Positions 36,936 through 49,110 of a DNA stretch of 64,000 nt are shown here, piece by piece. The stretch's first letter is position 1. Each line of letters starts with the position of its first letter. Both the position numbers and the translations under genes were made by a program. The notes beneath the pieces are model-generated. The model ran no database searches. It had not been told where the DNA came from and saw nothing but the letters and a program-made list of their open reading frames with translations. This stretch comes from Omphalotus guepiniiformis (taxonomy: Eukaryota; Basidiomycota; Agaricomycetes; Agaricales; Omphalotaceae): the NCBI GenBank assembly GCA_028554645.1, contig JAQOOI010000076.1, forward strand, positions 1,240,001 through 1,304,000. Direction: 5' to 3'.

Positions 36936-39900
36936 ATGGGCCCGGTGCTCAAGCTATGGAGAACCATTAGAAAGCATCTCAACTTTTACCGTGTGCATAT
37001 CTTATTCTTGTGAGTGTCAACCCAATTCACGTCACCGTTGAAGAATAATCATCTTTCATCTCAGTACTTTCACCCCCCTCATTTTTTCTGTTATTTTTTG
37101 GGGCAGTAACGGACGCTATCGCATTTCTGTAAGAAATCCCTGTTTCTGGTCCAAGACGATAACAAGAGCAGTTCTTCGAATGATAGTATATCGATGCTTT
37201 GTTCAACTGTGTCAGCGCGATGACAGTGTGTGGTCTAGCGACGATTGATCTAAGTCAGTTGACCCCGTGGCAGCAAGTTATCTTGTTCATTCAGATGTGT
37301 TTGGGAAGTCCGGTGAGTTTAAATCAGGTCGAAAACATCTATGAGGTTGACTTTTATTTGTTTGTTTATAGGTGGTTGTATCATGGGTCATGGTCTATCT
37401 AAGGAAGTGAGCGCTAATCTTTAATCATGAATACTATGGTCTTACCCAGTTTAGGTACTATTTCGAGCAGAAGTTCGAACATATCATTGAAGCTGCTGCG
37501 TCCCGAAAAGGACTAGCTATTCCTAAGGATATTAGATCTAGTCAATGGCCACACCGTATCATTTCCTTCCTTATGCGCGGAAAGGGGAAGGGCCTTCCTG
37601 TCGTGGTCGAATCCAGTTCAGAAGAGGGCGCAGAGCAGGAGCCAAGGAATACGAAAAGACTCAGGCCCGATATGATTCGAAGAATGGACGATGCTCCTAA
37701 ATTGGTCAATCCTAGTGGATGGATCATTGAGGGAACTAGGATACCCATGCGACGTTCTGGTACTATTCAGTCAACCCAAGACCCGTCTCGCCATCTAGCT
37801 TTCGTGGAGCCGTCACCAGAACGAAGTATTATTCGACCCGTTATACCCTCATCCAGACGGTGCGTTCCCGACGTTTTGTGCTTGACGAGTGTAATTCGGA
37901 TCGCTCATGTAACACTTCCACTAGAATGCCACGGCGACTTTCGGATCCTGGCACGCCATCCAGACCGACTTCACCATCTACTCTAGCAGGTAGTTCTCAA
38001 ATTATTCATCTTCCGCATTCCGCATACTAATTGCTATAAAGCTCCTATGCACAGATACGAGACAGTTGCCGCGCAGTCGACAGCCTCTAAATTTCCGAGA
38101 ACGCAAACAGTGGAGTTCAGTTCCCCGCTCCCTCGTCGCAGAGCTCGCATAGAATCAGTGCATGAATCAGACGACGAGCCCATTCGTCCTGGTCCTGAGC
38201 CTGTACAACCAGACGAAAGGAGTAGGTCTGTCTTGTTATTGTGATATATGTCATTAAATATTCTTTAGGGTCACGTCGAATGTCTATACTCTCTCACCCC
38301 CTTACTTCACATACGACAAATCACACATACAGCACATATCAATCAGGTCCAAAAGGTACTAAACATAGTGGTTTTGGAGGATTTCCGATGCCCCATGAAA
38401 TCCTCCAAAGCCTGTTCAAGAAGTTCTTCCCAAATGTCGGGCGCAAGTTAACTAGAACAGTTACTATTCCTCTTACAACGACTATTGCTTCGCAACGCGG
38501 AGACAATGCTCCTGCTGGTGCCAAAATTGTCCCATACATTTCCTTTGACACTGTCGTTGGCAGGAACTCGGCTTTCCCAATGTTGACAGATGAACAGTTA
38601 GAGGAACTTGGTGGTGTGGAGTATCGCGCACTCAATGCTCTACTGTGGATTGTTGCAGGGGTATGTCTTCAAACCGTCTTGTTTAAAGTAATTGCATGTC
38701 AAACTTGTCACAGTATCACTTCGGTGTACAACTGCTTGCATACGTGGTAATAGCTCCTTACATCTCCACGAACAGATGGCACGATGTATTTATTCCACCC
38801 GCCGTGCACAGACCTGTTGCTGCTCCATGGTATGATAATCATTCTCGTTCATGACCGTCATCTAATTGCCTCCTGTGCGCAGGTTCTCCCTTTTTCAAGT
38901 TGTCTCAGCATACACGAATACTGGGATGTCATTGGTCGATGCATCCATGGTGCCATTTCAGAGAGCGTACCCGATGATTGTGTTCATGATTATTCTCATC
39001 TTGGCCGGCAACACAGCATTCGTATGTTCCAAATTTTGCGCTCACATTCAACGCATCTAAATGTCTCTATCATAGCCTATCTTGTACGTTTACTAGTCCT
39101 GGTTGATTGTGTTATGATGCTCACCTAAAATCAACCATCCAGTCTTCGTTTCACCATGTAGGTCCAAACTCTGCTCTCTGTTGCTTCTGACCAACCTGTT
39201 CTAGATGGATTCTTTCGAAATTGGTACCTCCTTCTTCACGAGCGAACGAGACATTACATTTCCTCCTTGACCACCCTCGTCGTTGCTTCATATACCTCTT
39301 TCCATCTCATCAGACATGGTTCCTTCTTACTATCGTCTTAGCACTAAAGTAAGTTGTTCATGGTACTCGAAGTTTGACAGACCCCCACGAACCTTCCAAA
39401 CTTTAGCCTCACAGACTGGTTTTTCTTTATGGTGTTGGATATCGGCACGCCTGCCATCGAAGCTATTCCCCTCAATGTCAGATTTGCTATTGGGCTTCTG
39501 CAAGCGACTGCCGTCAGAGCCGCTGGTTTTGGTACGGTAACCATCGCTGCCCTTGCCCCAGCTGTCAAGTGAGTGCCAAAACGGTTTATAATGGTGAACA
39601 ACGATATTAATTTGTTGTGCAGAGTACTGTATGTGATAATGATGTATATCAGTGTCTGTGAGTAGCAGATAGCAATTGTCTCTGTGTTTCTATTTCTTAA
39701 CTTTCCATTGCCAAAGACCCCATAGCCTTGAGGTAAATACATGCTGGCTTTCTTGGTCTACTCTTCTTACCATAGCCTCAGTGTACGATCCACCAATGTG
39801 TACGAGGAACAATCTTTGGGTGTCTTCAGAGACGTAGACGAGGACTCGGACGGCGAGAGCGAGGTCCTAGCGAGTGGCTCTAGAGTGACGGTTTGGAGTC

Positions 39901-40701
39901 GCTACCTCGCCATGCACGCACGAAAACAACTTGCTTTTGGTGAGTTACCTGGTGACACCTATTAGCGGTGACCTTCAACTGATTTGTTTTGCCAGACATG
40001 TGGTGGCTTGGATTAGCTCTCTTCCTTTTGTGCATTATTGAAGTACGCATGGTCCATGTTTGTCTCCCTTGCTTCGCACTAACGCTTACGACCTGTCAGC
40101 GGCCTAATATCGATGATGAAGCCAACGCCGTATGGTTTAATATATTCTCTATCGGTAAGTTCTCCCACCATTCGACAGCTTGACTAGCAATTCACATGAA
40201 TACGTTTAGTCTTTGAATTAGTGTCTGCCTACGGTACTGTCGGTCTCAGCTTGGGTATTCCTACGGTGGGTTTCCCCATTTTACTATTACATCCATTATA
40301 GCACGCTAGCTAACTTCATGTTGCTGGTACAGGCCAATTATTCGTTCTCCGGAGCATTGCGACCGTTATCCAAACTCATCATCTGTTTCGTGATGCTACG
40401 TGGGCGTCATCGTGGCTTGCCTGTCGCAATAGATCGTGCAGTCATGCTTCCTGAAGAGTTCAAGCGACGCGATGAAGTGGAGGCTACCACAGTCAGCCAC
40501 TATTTCCAGAGCTCTAGCGAACGGACCCCGCATACCCCACATACCAACGGGAATTCTGCTCGTGAAAAGAGCCCAAATTCGGAGGAAGGTCGGAGGCGAC
40601 ATGTGGCAATACATGATAGCCAACAAGAAATGCGTTTGGAGGAGAATAGGGAAAGAGCTGCAAGAGAGGACGAGGAGGCGTTCGCTGATAAGTGGGGTTA
40701 A
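36936..40701 (+). CDS. TRK-type potassium transporter
   Basis: This plasma-membrane protein takes up K+. Twenty-one exons: 36936-37009, 37065-37128, 37187-37312, 37372-37406, 37455-37859, 37925-37989, 38042-38221, 38269-38660, 38714-38829, 38883-39021, 39076-39083, 39143-39157, 39205-39348, 39407-39568, 39623-39657, 39717-39732, 39776-39939, 39996-40042, 40100-40154, 40210-40265 and 40333-40701 (888 aa). All four pore loops are present: AMTVCGLATIDLS, SAYTNTGMSL, VRAAGFGTVTIAAL and SAYGTVGLSLG. The large hydrophilic loop between the first and second repeats (Ser/Arg/Glu-rich, about 280 residues) and the polar C-tail are typical of fungal Trk1/Trk2. Exons of 8, 15 and 16 nt are required to keep the membrane segments in frame. 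Confidence 0.92.
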
Positions 40702-40940
40702 TAATTTTTATATCTACATTATCTATATTATCCATAGAACAAACTACATATATAGATCATGTATAATCAGTCAGGTATATACCCTTATATTCTTGTAGCA
40801 TACCACATGAAAATTAGATGAACATACTATACAGATTTATTAAGATCTCAAGCTCAAGCCTTATCAGCGATAGCTACATAACGCACAGTGTATATTTCAG
40901 TCGCGAGTAAAAGTACCTACGAATATGTTCTTACATGTAT

Positions 40941-43900
40941 TCACTGATCCACGTCGACACGTATATCCGAAGACCATGCTCTATCCTCAAACGCTCTTAG
41001 AAAAGCGAACCCTTTAGCACTTTGTTCGTCCTTCAGTACACTCACTGATGGTCGAAGAATTTCTGAGGAGGAAATGAGAATACAGAGGGTTTTAGCGCGG
41101 CTAATTGCGACATTCAATCTTCTGCGTTCGAGCAAAAACTTCAAATCCGAGGAATGTGATTGAGGAAGCGAGAACAGGCAAATCACGAAAGCCGCCTCCG
41201 AACCTGTTGGTAAGAATTCAATGTCATTAGCATTTTCGAGGCATATATAATATATAACACACCTTGTAGTCGTTCAATTGTATCCACCCGCACTGCTCCT
41301 TGCCTGGTCGATTCAGGATCCCCATCTTCCTGCAGGTTGATCTCGAGTGCTTCTACAAGGTCATCGATATGGCTCTTCGACTTGGCAATTTCCAAAGCTG
41401 CCTTCACTGCTTGTCGCTGTACTCGATGGGGGGTTGCTACGAAGATGTCATCCGTTGGTACAGATCGTCGGATCGACAACACTAATGCAGCTGCAATGGC
41501 TGCTTCTGCTTCGATATGTGCCTCGTAGCTTATCCCCTCGAGGGTTTGAGAGCTAAATGTTTGTAAGCGTATAAGCACAAGGGATATTGGTTTATGTGTG
41601 CCCGCTATATCTTGTTGAATTCCAACTGTGACCGTTTTCATAAGTGAGTTGTGAGTCTCCACTCCACCAGTGATTGCAGGCGGTGCAAGTATATTCTGTG
41701 GTTGATTAAGCATCGCGTTTGACAATGCTAGAAGAATCCATTGAACGGCATCCATAATATCGCCACGAATGCCGAAATTTCGCCCTAAATCCGTCTTGAC
41801 TCCCTTCAAGGCAATAGCCAACTGACGGGCCTGCACCTTTTGTGGTCTGAAAGCTCTCGAATATATGGTAGATACAAATTCGCCGAGGTCGGGATTCAGC
41901 CTGCGGAGAATAGAAAACGTCAATATTAAGCTGTTACGCCTGGAAGCAGCCTTGCCTGAAATTCTCAGTTAGTTGGATGACAGTGCTTTGCGTTAGAGAT
42001 ATATCCGACGAATCTGTTGGAGAAGGCGAGGGCGGCCTAACGACATCCTGCGCGCCATTTGACGACCGTTCAGAGAAGTACATCAACGAATCCAATATAG
42101 ACCCAAAAATTGGGCCACTCTTCAGCTGAGGATATTCTGCGGATAAGATTGGGGATAGCTGCTCAGAGTCTCCAGCGATGACTATTTTGCCTTTGGGTGT
42201 AAGGGAGCGCATTGCGAGCGAAGCAGAGCTCAAAGCAAGTTGTCCAGCTTCATCAATCACCACACAATCCACAGAAAACGTGCTGCTCTTCGAGAAGTTA
42301 TAAAGCTAGGATGACCACCAAATTAGATGATAGACAAAGAGAACAGGTAAAGTCGAACCTGATAGATTGTACCCGCATAGATCATGCTTTTAATGCCTGA
42401 TGGGGTCGGTGCTGGATGTTCACTCCCTTTCAAGACATGTTCAATTACTATGTTGTCCAGCCATTCGGTCGGAAGTTCATCAATTGAACGATAGCACTGA
42501 ATAAGGTGACGTAATTTATTCAAGAAGGCCTCAATTGCAGCATGGGTAAGGGCGGTGACAAAGACAATCTTCCGTTGCGAATCACTAATTCTATCCTTCA
42601 ACTTGTAATGGGCATTCAGGTATCTGAGTAGCGACAACGCGATTGTATGGGTCTTCCCCGTTCCTGTATGAGAAGTGAGAAAGATCAATTACTGTTTAAG
42701 CAGTGAAGAAACTTGCCTGGCGGACCCCAGATTACTGAAAGCCGATTCATTAGAATATGCTGCGCAGCAAAATTCTGAGATGGCTTGAGTACAAGTGAGG
42801 TAGCTCGTTCGACATTCAAATTTTTCAATTCTTGGAAAAGGCGCTGCATGTCAGTCCCAGATTTTTGAAAGGCTTTTGAGGATTCGGCTTGAATTGGGTC
42901 CACATTCTGCCTGAATGCTCGAGGATTCACGATGAGCTGAAGGAAAGGTACTGCTTTATCTCCCATCTCGTGTTGAAGATCCAATTCAAATAACGTTGTT
43001 AAAATCTTGCTGACATTGAAATCGACCAAGCGATGAGATATGCGATAATTTTTTCCTTTCGAAAACTTGAGGTCTCCTCCACCGAAGGTCTGGAGTGTGA
43101 CCATAGTCCGACGATCCTCAATCACAATGTCCCGGATATCGGCTACTAAGAGTTCCCGCTGCACACGAGAATGCTGCGCTGTCCATTTAGGCATCGTCCA
43201 TCTGTTCAAAGGAAACACTAGGCCAGACACAGCTAGGTCGTCGAAAAGGGCTTCGACTGGGAGTTGCTCGTCCAAGCCAGAGTCATCGCAATTGACAATG
43301 TCCAAGGCTAAAATGTAGTTGAAGAATGCACGACTTTTGTCTGTTGCAGTCATCTCCAACATTCCAGAAACGATTGAAAACGTGTGTTCCAGCGTCCCCT
43401 TGGGCCCTTGTTGAGTGTGCTCGTATTGCAGGATAGGCGAATCGGGACAGCCATCAATCCGAGATCTCCAAAGCTCGGAAAGACTTGTTAGGATCTCAAA
43501 CTGACCGCAAACTATATCAGGCCATAGGAAGGAACAGTTTCACGTATGACATACCTGCTGCATATAGAATAACTTCCTCAAGTGATCTTCCCGACAAATG
43601 TCCATGAAGCTAGCAGACAGCGGCTTAGCGCTGTTGACTAGTATGTCATGACCAGTAGAAGCTATCCGAGTCCTCATAGCTTGCAGCACGGCATGTATAT
43701 ACTTATTCCTGTGCTCCAGAAGCGCAGAGAGTGGCACCTCATCAACGAATGCTTCATAAATATCTTCGTCACTGGGGCAGTTGAAACCAAATAGCCCTCT
43801 AGAGACAAGAGCAGAGGCGCAGTCAGATAGGTCCCAATAGCCAGTAATCGGGAGCTTCATCAGCCTCTCTAGTTCTTTCTGCAAGACAACAACAGGTAGT

Positions 43901-45692
43901 AATTGTCCAAGTTCACTGTGCCTCTCGTCGTTGGCCAGGGTCCGAACACCGTCGTGTTGAAATCTCTTTAACTCGTCTCTAATACGTTGCCTCAATTGAG
44001 GAACACGACCTTCCGTGGGTAGATCCATGCGTTCCAAGCAAGCCTGAAGGTCACTTTTCTTCTGCTGCCCCTTTGCCAAGAAATCGAGAAGGACGCCAGA
44101 CAACAATACCGGCTGAAAAGTGGTCTGTAGAAGCGAAGCACCCTGGGCCAAAGCACCAATGCACAGACGAATGTCACGAATGGGATGTGAGGATACCAGG
44201 GCTGCATCGATGAAATGTGCCTGCAAGGCGGAAAGCTCAGCCGAAGAAAATACGTAGAACTGTGTTGATGGTGTAGCAGGCAGCGAGGATTGATGGGAAA
44301 GGATAGATTCAATAACATATGCCAGGGAAGGTATGAGTTCGGAAGTGTCGCCATGCAGCAGCTCGGGTACTCCAGGCAACGGTAAGGAAGAGAAGATGGA
44401 TATGGAGAAAGCAACGATGCTTGAAGCGGGTGATGACGGATCTTGTAGAAGGGATAGTACCACAGATATATCTTCTTTCGAGGGGCATGTAAAATTGCGG
44501 CGTGAAATGATCTAGCTTAGGGTAAGACACAGGTGGAAAAATACCCATGAAATTCGACTCACTTGTATCTGACCGGTCCTTGCAGCTTCGACGACAGGGC
44601 TCACCATAGCGCGGCGCGAGTCTTTCCTATTTCTTCCTGGAAGGGCCAAGATACGCCTTGCTCTACGCATAGTGATGGGATGTGAACTAGTGATCTCGTT
44701 GACTACATCGCCGTCCGCGAGTAGGAGAGACAGATCCTCGATGTCAGGTATTTCGTGGCGCAAAGGGTTCATTTTGCGCCATATATTCAACAAATTTCGT
44801 AGGAGTCTAGCATCTTCGATTGAGATATTATTCAAGCTCCCAAGCTCTCCTTGCTCAATAGCTTTCTGCTTGCAGTCTTTGGCGAATGGACAACCTCGAC
44901 ATAAAGGATTGTAATGCCAAGAGACTTTACCACGAGGGATCGAAAGCAATTGGGGAAGACGGTGGAACAAGAACTCGTTTAACGGGAAGGACAACAGCGA
45001 AACATCGACAGTTTTTAGATCGTCGAACGAGGGTGCATGAATTCCAAATCCATCAGGAGGGGGAAGCCATATTGCGGCAGTATTGGTGGCTCTGAAGAAG
45101 GGTTCACGTAGCATATATTTGAGGCATAACGTATAGAAATAGATTTGAGCATGATGAGACGTCTATAGCTCTACGTGAGTGGTTGCCCTGGCACGAGAAA
45201 AAAAACATCGTGGCGCACCTTTACCGACCTAGAGGCCTTTGCGTCTATAACCTTCCATAAAACACCGTCAGGGGTACGGATAATTTCAAGCAGATCTGGT
45301 TTCGCGATACTGAATTTGACTGGCTCGAAACCTGCTTCTTTGTACAGTGCATCCAGCTCATCTTGAGGAGGTATGAATGATATCCCGGCGACAAAGAAAT
45401 GGTCCCTGTCCTCAGCCACTAGATTCTCGACCAGATCTTCTCCACGCAAAGGCGAAGAAGGAACTGTCAAAAGCAAGTTCTGCTTATCCAGCCACAACAT
45501 TAAGCATCGTTCCCAATCTTGTCCACGCTTGAACTGGGCTTTTGTTAGTTCATTTCCTGTCCCTTGGGTGGTTTCGGAGGCAGTTGCGATTTCAGAAGTG
45601 ACGCCGTGGTAAGTGTTATATAGAAAAAGATCACAATTGAAGTGATGATAGGCCGCAAGATTTGTCGCTGAAAGTGAACTCTTTCTGGTCAT
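40941..45692 (-). CDS. RecB-like nuclease / SF1 helicase fusion protein
   Basis: Eight exons: 45692-45219, 45162-44563, 44511-43555, 43500-42717, 42663-42359, 42305-41956, 41900-41263 and 41203-40941 (1456 aa). The N-terminus is a PD-(D/E)XK nuclease of the RecB/TM0106 type: ATNLAAYHHFNCDLFLYNTYH, KPDLLEI, and the catalytic IDAKAS. A LCRGCPFAKDC cluster (Cys 246, 249, 255) resembles the iron-sulphur cysteines of Cas4, AddB and Dna2 nucleases. A linker of about 550 residues leads to an SF1 (UPF1/Dna2-like) helicase: Walker A GPPGTGKT (about 940), VVIDEAGQ, AGDSEQLSP, TENFR, ERLQGSEAAFVI and RRRLNVAISRAK. The design is that of a DNA or RNA end-processing enzyme. Two introns (42664-42716 and 41901-41955) start with GC; both fall inside helicase motifs that fix the frame. 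Confidence 0.88.
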
Positions 45693-45985
45693 TTCACTTT
45701 GGCTGCGTACGATATGGGGTGGAATACAGCGCAGTATTGAGCATTATTGAAGCAAATGACTTGAGATGCTCCCACACAAATCCTCTGATGCCAGAATTCG
45801 TGAAGGAGCTATTGTTGAAAGATGCCGTAATGGCATACCCGAACTGAATTCATGCAATAAAATTGTGCAGCGAAGTAGTACATGTACATATCATATGTAC
45901 AACAAGTGGTAACAGCTTGTGGCAGAATAGATACAGATCATTGTATCGCGAACATCCTTCTCTAGAGTTTCTGACATTGTCAGTA

Positions 45986-48381
45986 TCACAGTTTTGCGGT
46001 CTTAAACTCAGCAAGGCGAAGAGGTTGGTCTATACGGATCTCGTGAGAATGCCAGTTAGGAATCACAGATGGGGAACTCACATATTGTGTTGTAAAGATT
46101 ATCACTCGGAGTGAGGCCAGCATGCGAGCGTAGAGCACTGGCATCCACCATTTCTGGAACGAGTTCTTTCAGAGTCCTCGCACCTAACAGCCGCATATTC
46201 ATCTCGAACTCATCCTGGAACATCAATTTCAGTGACGACAAGATGAGACAATTCAAAGAGGGCTACAAACCGCCAAAATCCGGAAGGCTTTCTCAACTCC
46301 TTCTTCTCCGTAACTGCAAAAGGCGTACAGGAACCCTCTGCCAATACCGACAGCTGTAGCGCCGAGTGCAAGCGCTTTGAGAACATCAGACGCACGGCGG
46401 ACACCACCGTCCACAAACACGGAGAAGTTAGGATTTGGCCATGGGCCTCGTGTCTTGAGAGCTGCTACGATCTCGATAAGATTCTCCAGACCGGAGCGAC
46501 TCGTATCAAGCTGTCGGCCACCGTGGTTACTCAGAACGATGCCTTGGACACCTGCCTCGAGGGCCAGTATAGCATCTTCTGGTGTAGCCACGCCCTTCAA
46601 AATGATGGGCACTGAAGACGATACTCAACTATGATTATTGAGAACGGAGGAATTCCACGTACTCTTCGTGACACTTCGGAACCAAGGAATATCCTTCCAT
46701 GAGAGACTGGGATCAATGAATGACTGACATCATTATGGTTAGGGAGCATTGCTGGCGTTGACAAAGACCGATATGTCTTACACTGATGGCTCTCGCTACT
46801 CCTTCATCTTTCTTGACGGACATGTTCTCTTGCACTTTCGCTCCGGCATCGTCGCCTACGAACTTCATCCGCATGTCCTTCTCTCGGCGACCAAGCTGAG
46901 GTGCATCTACCGTGATGAACAAGCCCTTCACTCCTCGTTTTTCCGCGTGCTGTATATATTTCTTAGTGATTTCTCGGTCGCGATTCACATACAGCTGCAA
47001 GAATAAAGGTTGGCCTGGCTGGGCAGCGTCGACAATCTCATCGAAAGAGCACGACGCAAGGGTAGGAATCATCGGAGAATGAGCGGAGATAGAGAGCATT
47101 CAACACAAAAACTGACCATCTGGATCACGCCGTGCTTGCCGGCTGCTCTTGTCAGATTCAGCTCGCCCTCGGGATGACCCAGTTTTCCAAGAGCAGTTGC
47201 TGACTGGACGTGGACTTATCAACTGGCATTCAGAGTCAACAAAAACACATTTGTAACTTACAATGTAGACTGGAAGGGAGGTCTTCTGGCCCAGAATTGT
47301 CGTTGACCAATCCACGACCGTAACATCTCGTAGGATTCGCGGTCGGAACCATACTCTAGGAAGAGCCAAATGAATTTCAATAACTGTTTACATAGAATGC
47401 ACCCACCTCTGGAAAGCTGCGCGATTTTCACGGATGGTGATCTCGTCGTCAGAAGCGGAAGAGTAATAAGCCCAAGCCTTCTCCGAGAGTACGTTCTTCG
47501 CGACAGCCTAAAGATCACAATACGAAGAGAAACCTAGGCAAGAAAAGAAAACCGGCGTACTTCGAAGTCGTGCAAGTTCAGGATCTCATCGAGTGACGGA
47601 CGATTGGCTAGCAAGACTTGGCGCCGTTTTTCAGCCTCTGACACCTCTTTCACGACCTTCACCACTGTGGCAGGATCAACGGCCCCAATGCTATGTGGAT
47701 ACATTTCGGTGAATAAGTACGGACATGCTCAGTGAAGGATCTTACTGTTTTTCAATGGGAAGATTATCCGTGATTGCATTCGGAGGGTGGATGGGCTCGT
47801 AAGCTTCGCTAATGAACGAGATAAGAACAAATGGATCAAGGCAATGTTTTCAGGACCAACGTTGCATCTTTGCCAGCGTATTTGAGGATAATTTTGCTTC
47901 CTCCAGGATGTTCTGAGAGTCGCCCTTTATGAGATACACTTGCAGCTGTTGCATATTTTGCTCACCGTCTAAGAAATCGGAAACATCATAGATCTTTCCT
48001 ACAGTTAGGATCAGCGAAGATGTTAAGAGCACGAGTATCACAGTATACGTACCATGAACAATAATCCAGCAGTCCTCCCTCGTGTTGTGTTGAAGAACAG
48101 TCTCGGTGGAGATCAGAGCAGTCATTGTTTCTTCACCAAGTGTTGGAAGGGATAGAAGTGCTGTTTAATCCACCTTCGAAATAGCTCATATATGATAGGC
48201 GGAGCATCCATTCCGTCGCAAAAAGTAGCGGAGTGAGCCTTCCCGCTTGTCCTTGCTGAACAACAGAGTCAGTGGAGTTAGCACGGGCTTTGCTTAACGA
48301 GTTTCGCAACAGGTAGTGGGAAAGTCGGGCATTTGATACACACTGTCGAGCAGTGCGGATTAAATTGCTTTGGACCGACAT
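45986..48381 (-). CDS. Flavocytochrome b2-type 2-hydroxyacid dehydrogenase, copy A (L-lactate/glyoxylate dehydrogenase-like)
   Basis: An N-terminal cytochrome b5 domain (TREDCWIIVHGKIYDVSDFLD, heme His in EHPGG and in PIHPP) is fused to an FMN-dependent alpha/beta barrel (AYYSSASDDE, FITVDAPQLGRREKDM, LSNHGGRQLD with the catalytic His and Arg, VDGGVRRASDV). Exons from 48125: 48125-48053, 47998-47966, 47912-47861, 47808-47746, 47690-47561, 47507-47407, 47355-47262, 47203-47117, 47069-46782, 46723-46663, 46611-46271, 46214-46082 and 46029-45986 (499 aa). An upstream frame, 48381-48174, joins in phase through a 43-nt intron to 48130 and adds a mitochondrial-type presequence (570 aa total). The C-terminus is AKL, a peroxisomal PTS1. 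Intron 47070-47116 ends in TG, not AG, so expression is uncertain. Copy B lies at 56460-58835. Confidence 0.82.
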
Positions 48382-48723
48382 GTTTTCTTAAGTGCCAACC
48401 GCCAGAAGACAGCTGGGCGTGATTGACCGAATGGGCAAATCACAAACGCCGGGGGTCAAAGCAGTCTGTTCCAAGACGCGAATAACACTAAATTTTTGGA
48501 ATCTAATCCCTTTAGCAAGCAATATGACTTGAATAGGGTAAAGATGAACTTGAGCTGAACCCTTGACTAGCCCTTCATTCGAGTCGTTCAGCGCAAGCAT
48601 ATAGCGCCGGTCAATCGCAAAGAGGTTGTCACGTAGTGGTTCCTTCTTGCGATGCATACGGCAACAAGATAGAGAGCGGAAAATCATGAAGAGAGTACAG
48701 AGAATGAGGAATATTGATATATA
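48382..48723. other. Spacer between copy A and the nagA remnant
   Basis: This is the promoter side of the dehydrogenase gene. The few frames present are continuations of the decayed nagA copy without further similarity. Confidence 0.45.
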
Positions 48724-49110
48724 GCTCGCGCGAACACAATCCTCTCCGTCGACTCGGTTTTCGGCACCGGAAGCAAACCCTTTCGGAGGAGTGGTCTGGA
48801 AGAAGGAAGCATGAGCGACCCGTTTGGCCATGTCGATGAACAGACCTTCTGCATGTAAGGCAAGAAGGGTAGCAGAAATTGCAGTGGAAAGCGGACGGAG
48901 TAACTGAAGAATGCTTGGGTATAGATCACTTTTGAGTCTGCAAAGTCAGGACTGGCCATTCGGATGGACGATGGGAGAGAATCACTACTATACGAAAGTA
49001 GGCATTAATCTGAAGGTCGAAGACGACGTGGGTAAACCAAGCATTTACGAAGGTAGTTGAGACCAGGGTGAGACCGACTATCTTGTTTGCAGACCACTTT
49101 TGATAGCTTC
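48724..49110 (-). pseudogene. Truncated nagA copy
   Basis: This minus-strand stretch matches the intact nagA gene at 3850-5885 in exon 4 and in two introns. The clearest part corresponds to HAEGLFIDMAKRVAHASF, TPPKGFAS and VDGEDC; the intact gene reads HAEGPFIDMAKRGAHAPSF and so on. The preceding intron (GGCCAGT.CTGACTTTGCAG) and the exon 2/intron 2 junction (CTTCGTAAAT.CTTGGTTTACCCACG) are also kept. Exon 3 is missing, indels break the frame, and the later exons, including the catalytic HLFNAM and ITDA regions, are absent. It lies downstream of the second small secreted protein copy, the same order as at the left end. Confidence 0.85.
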
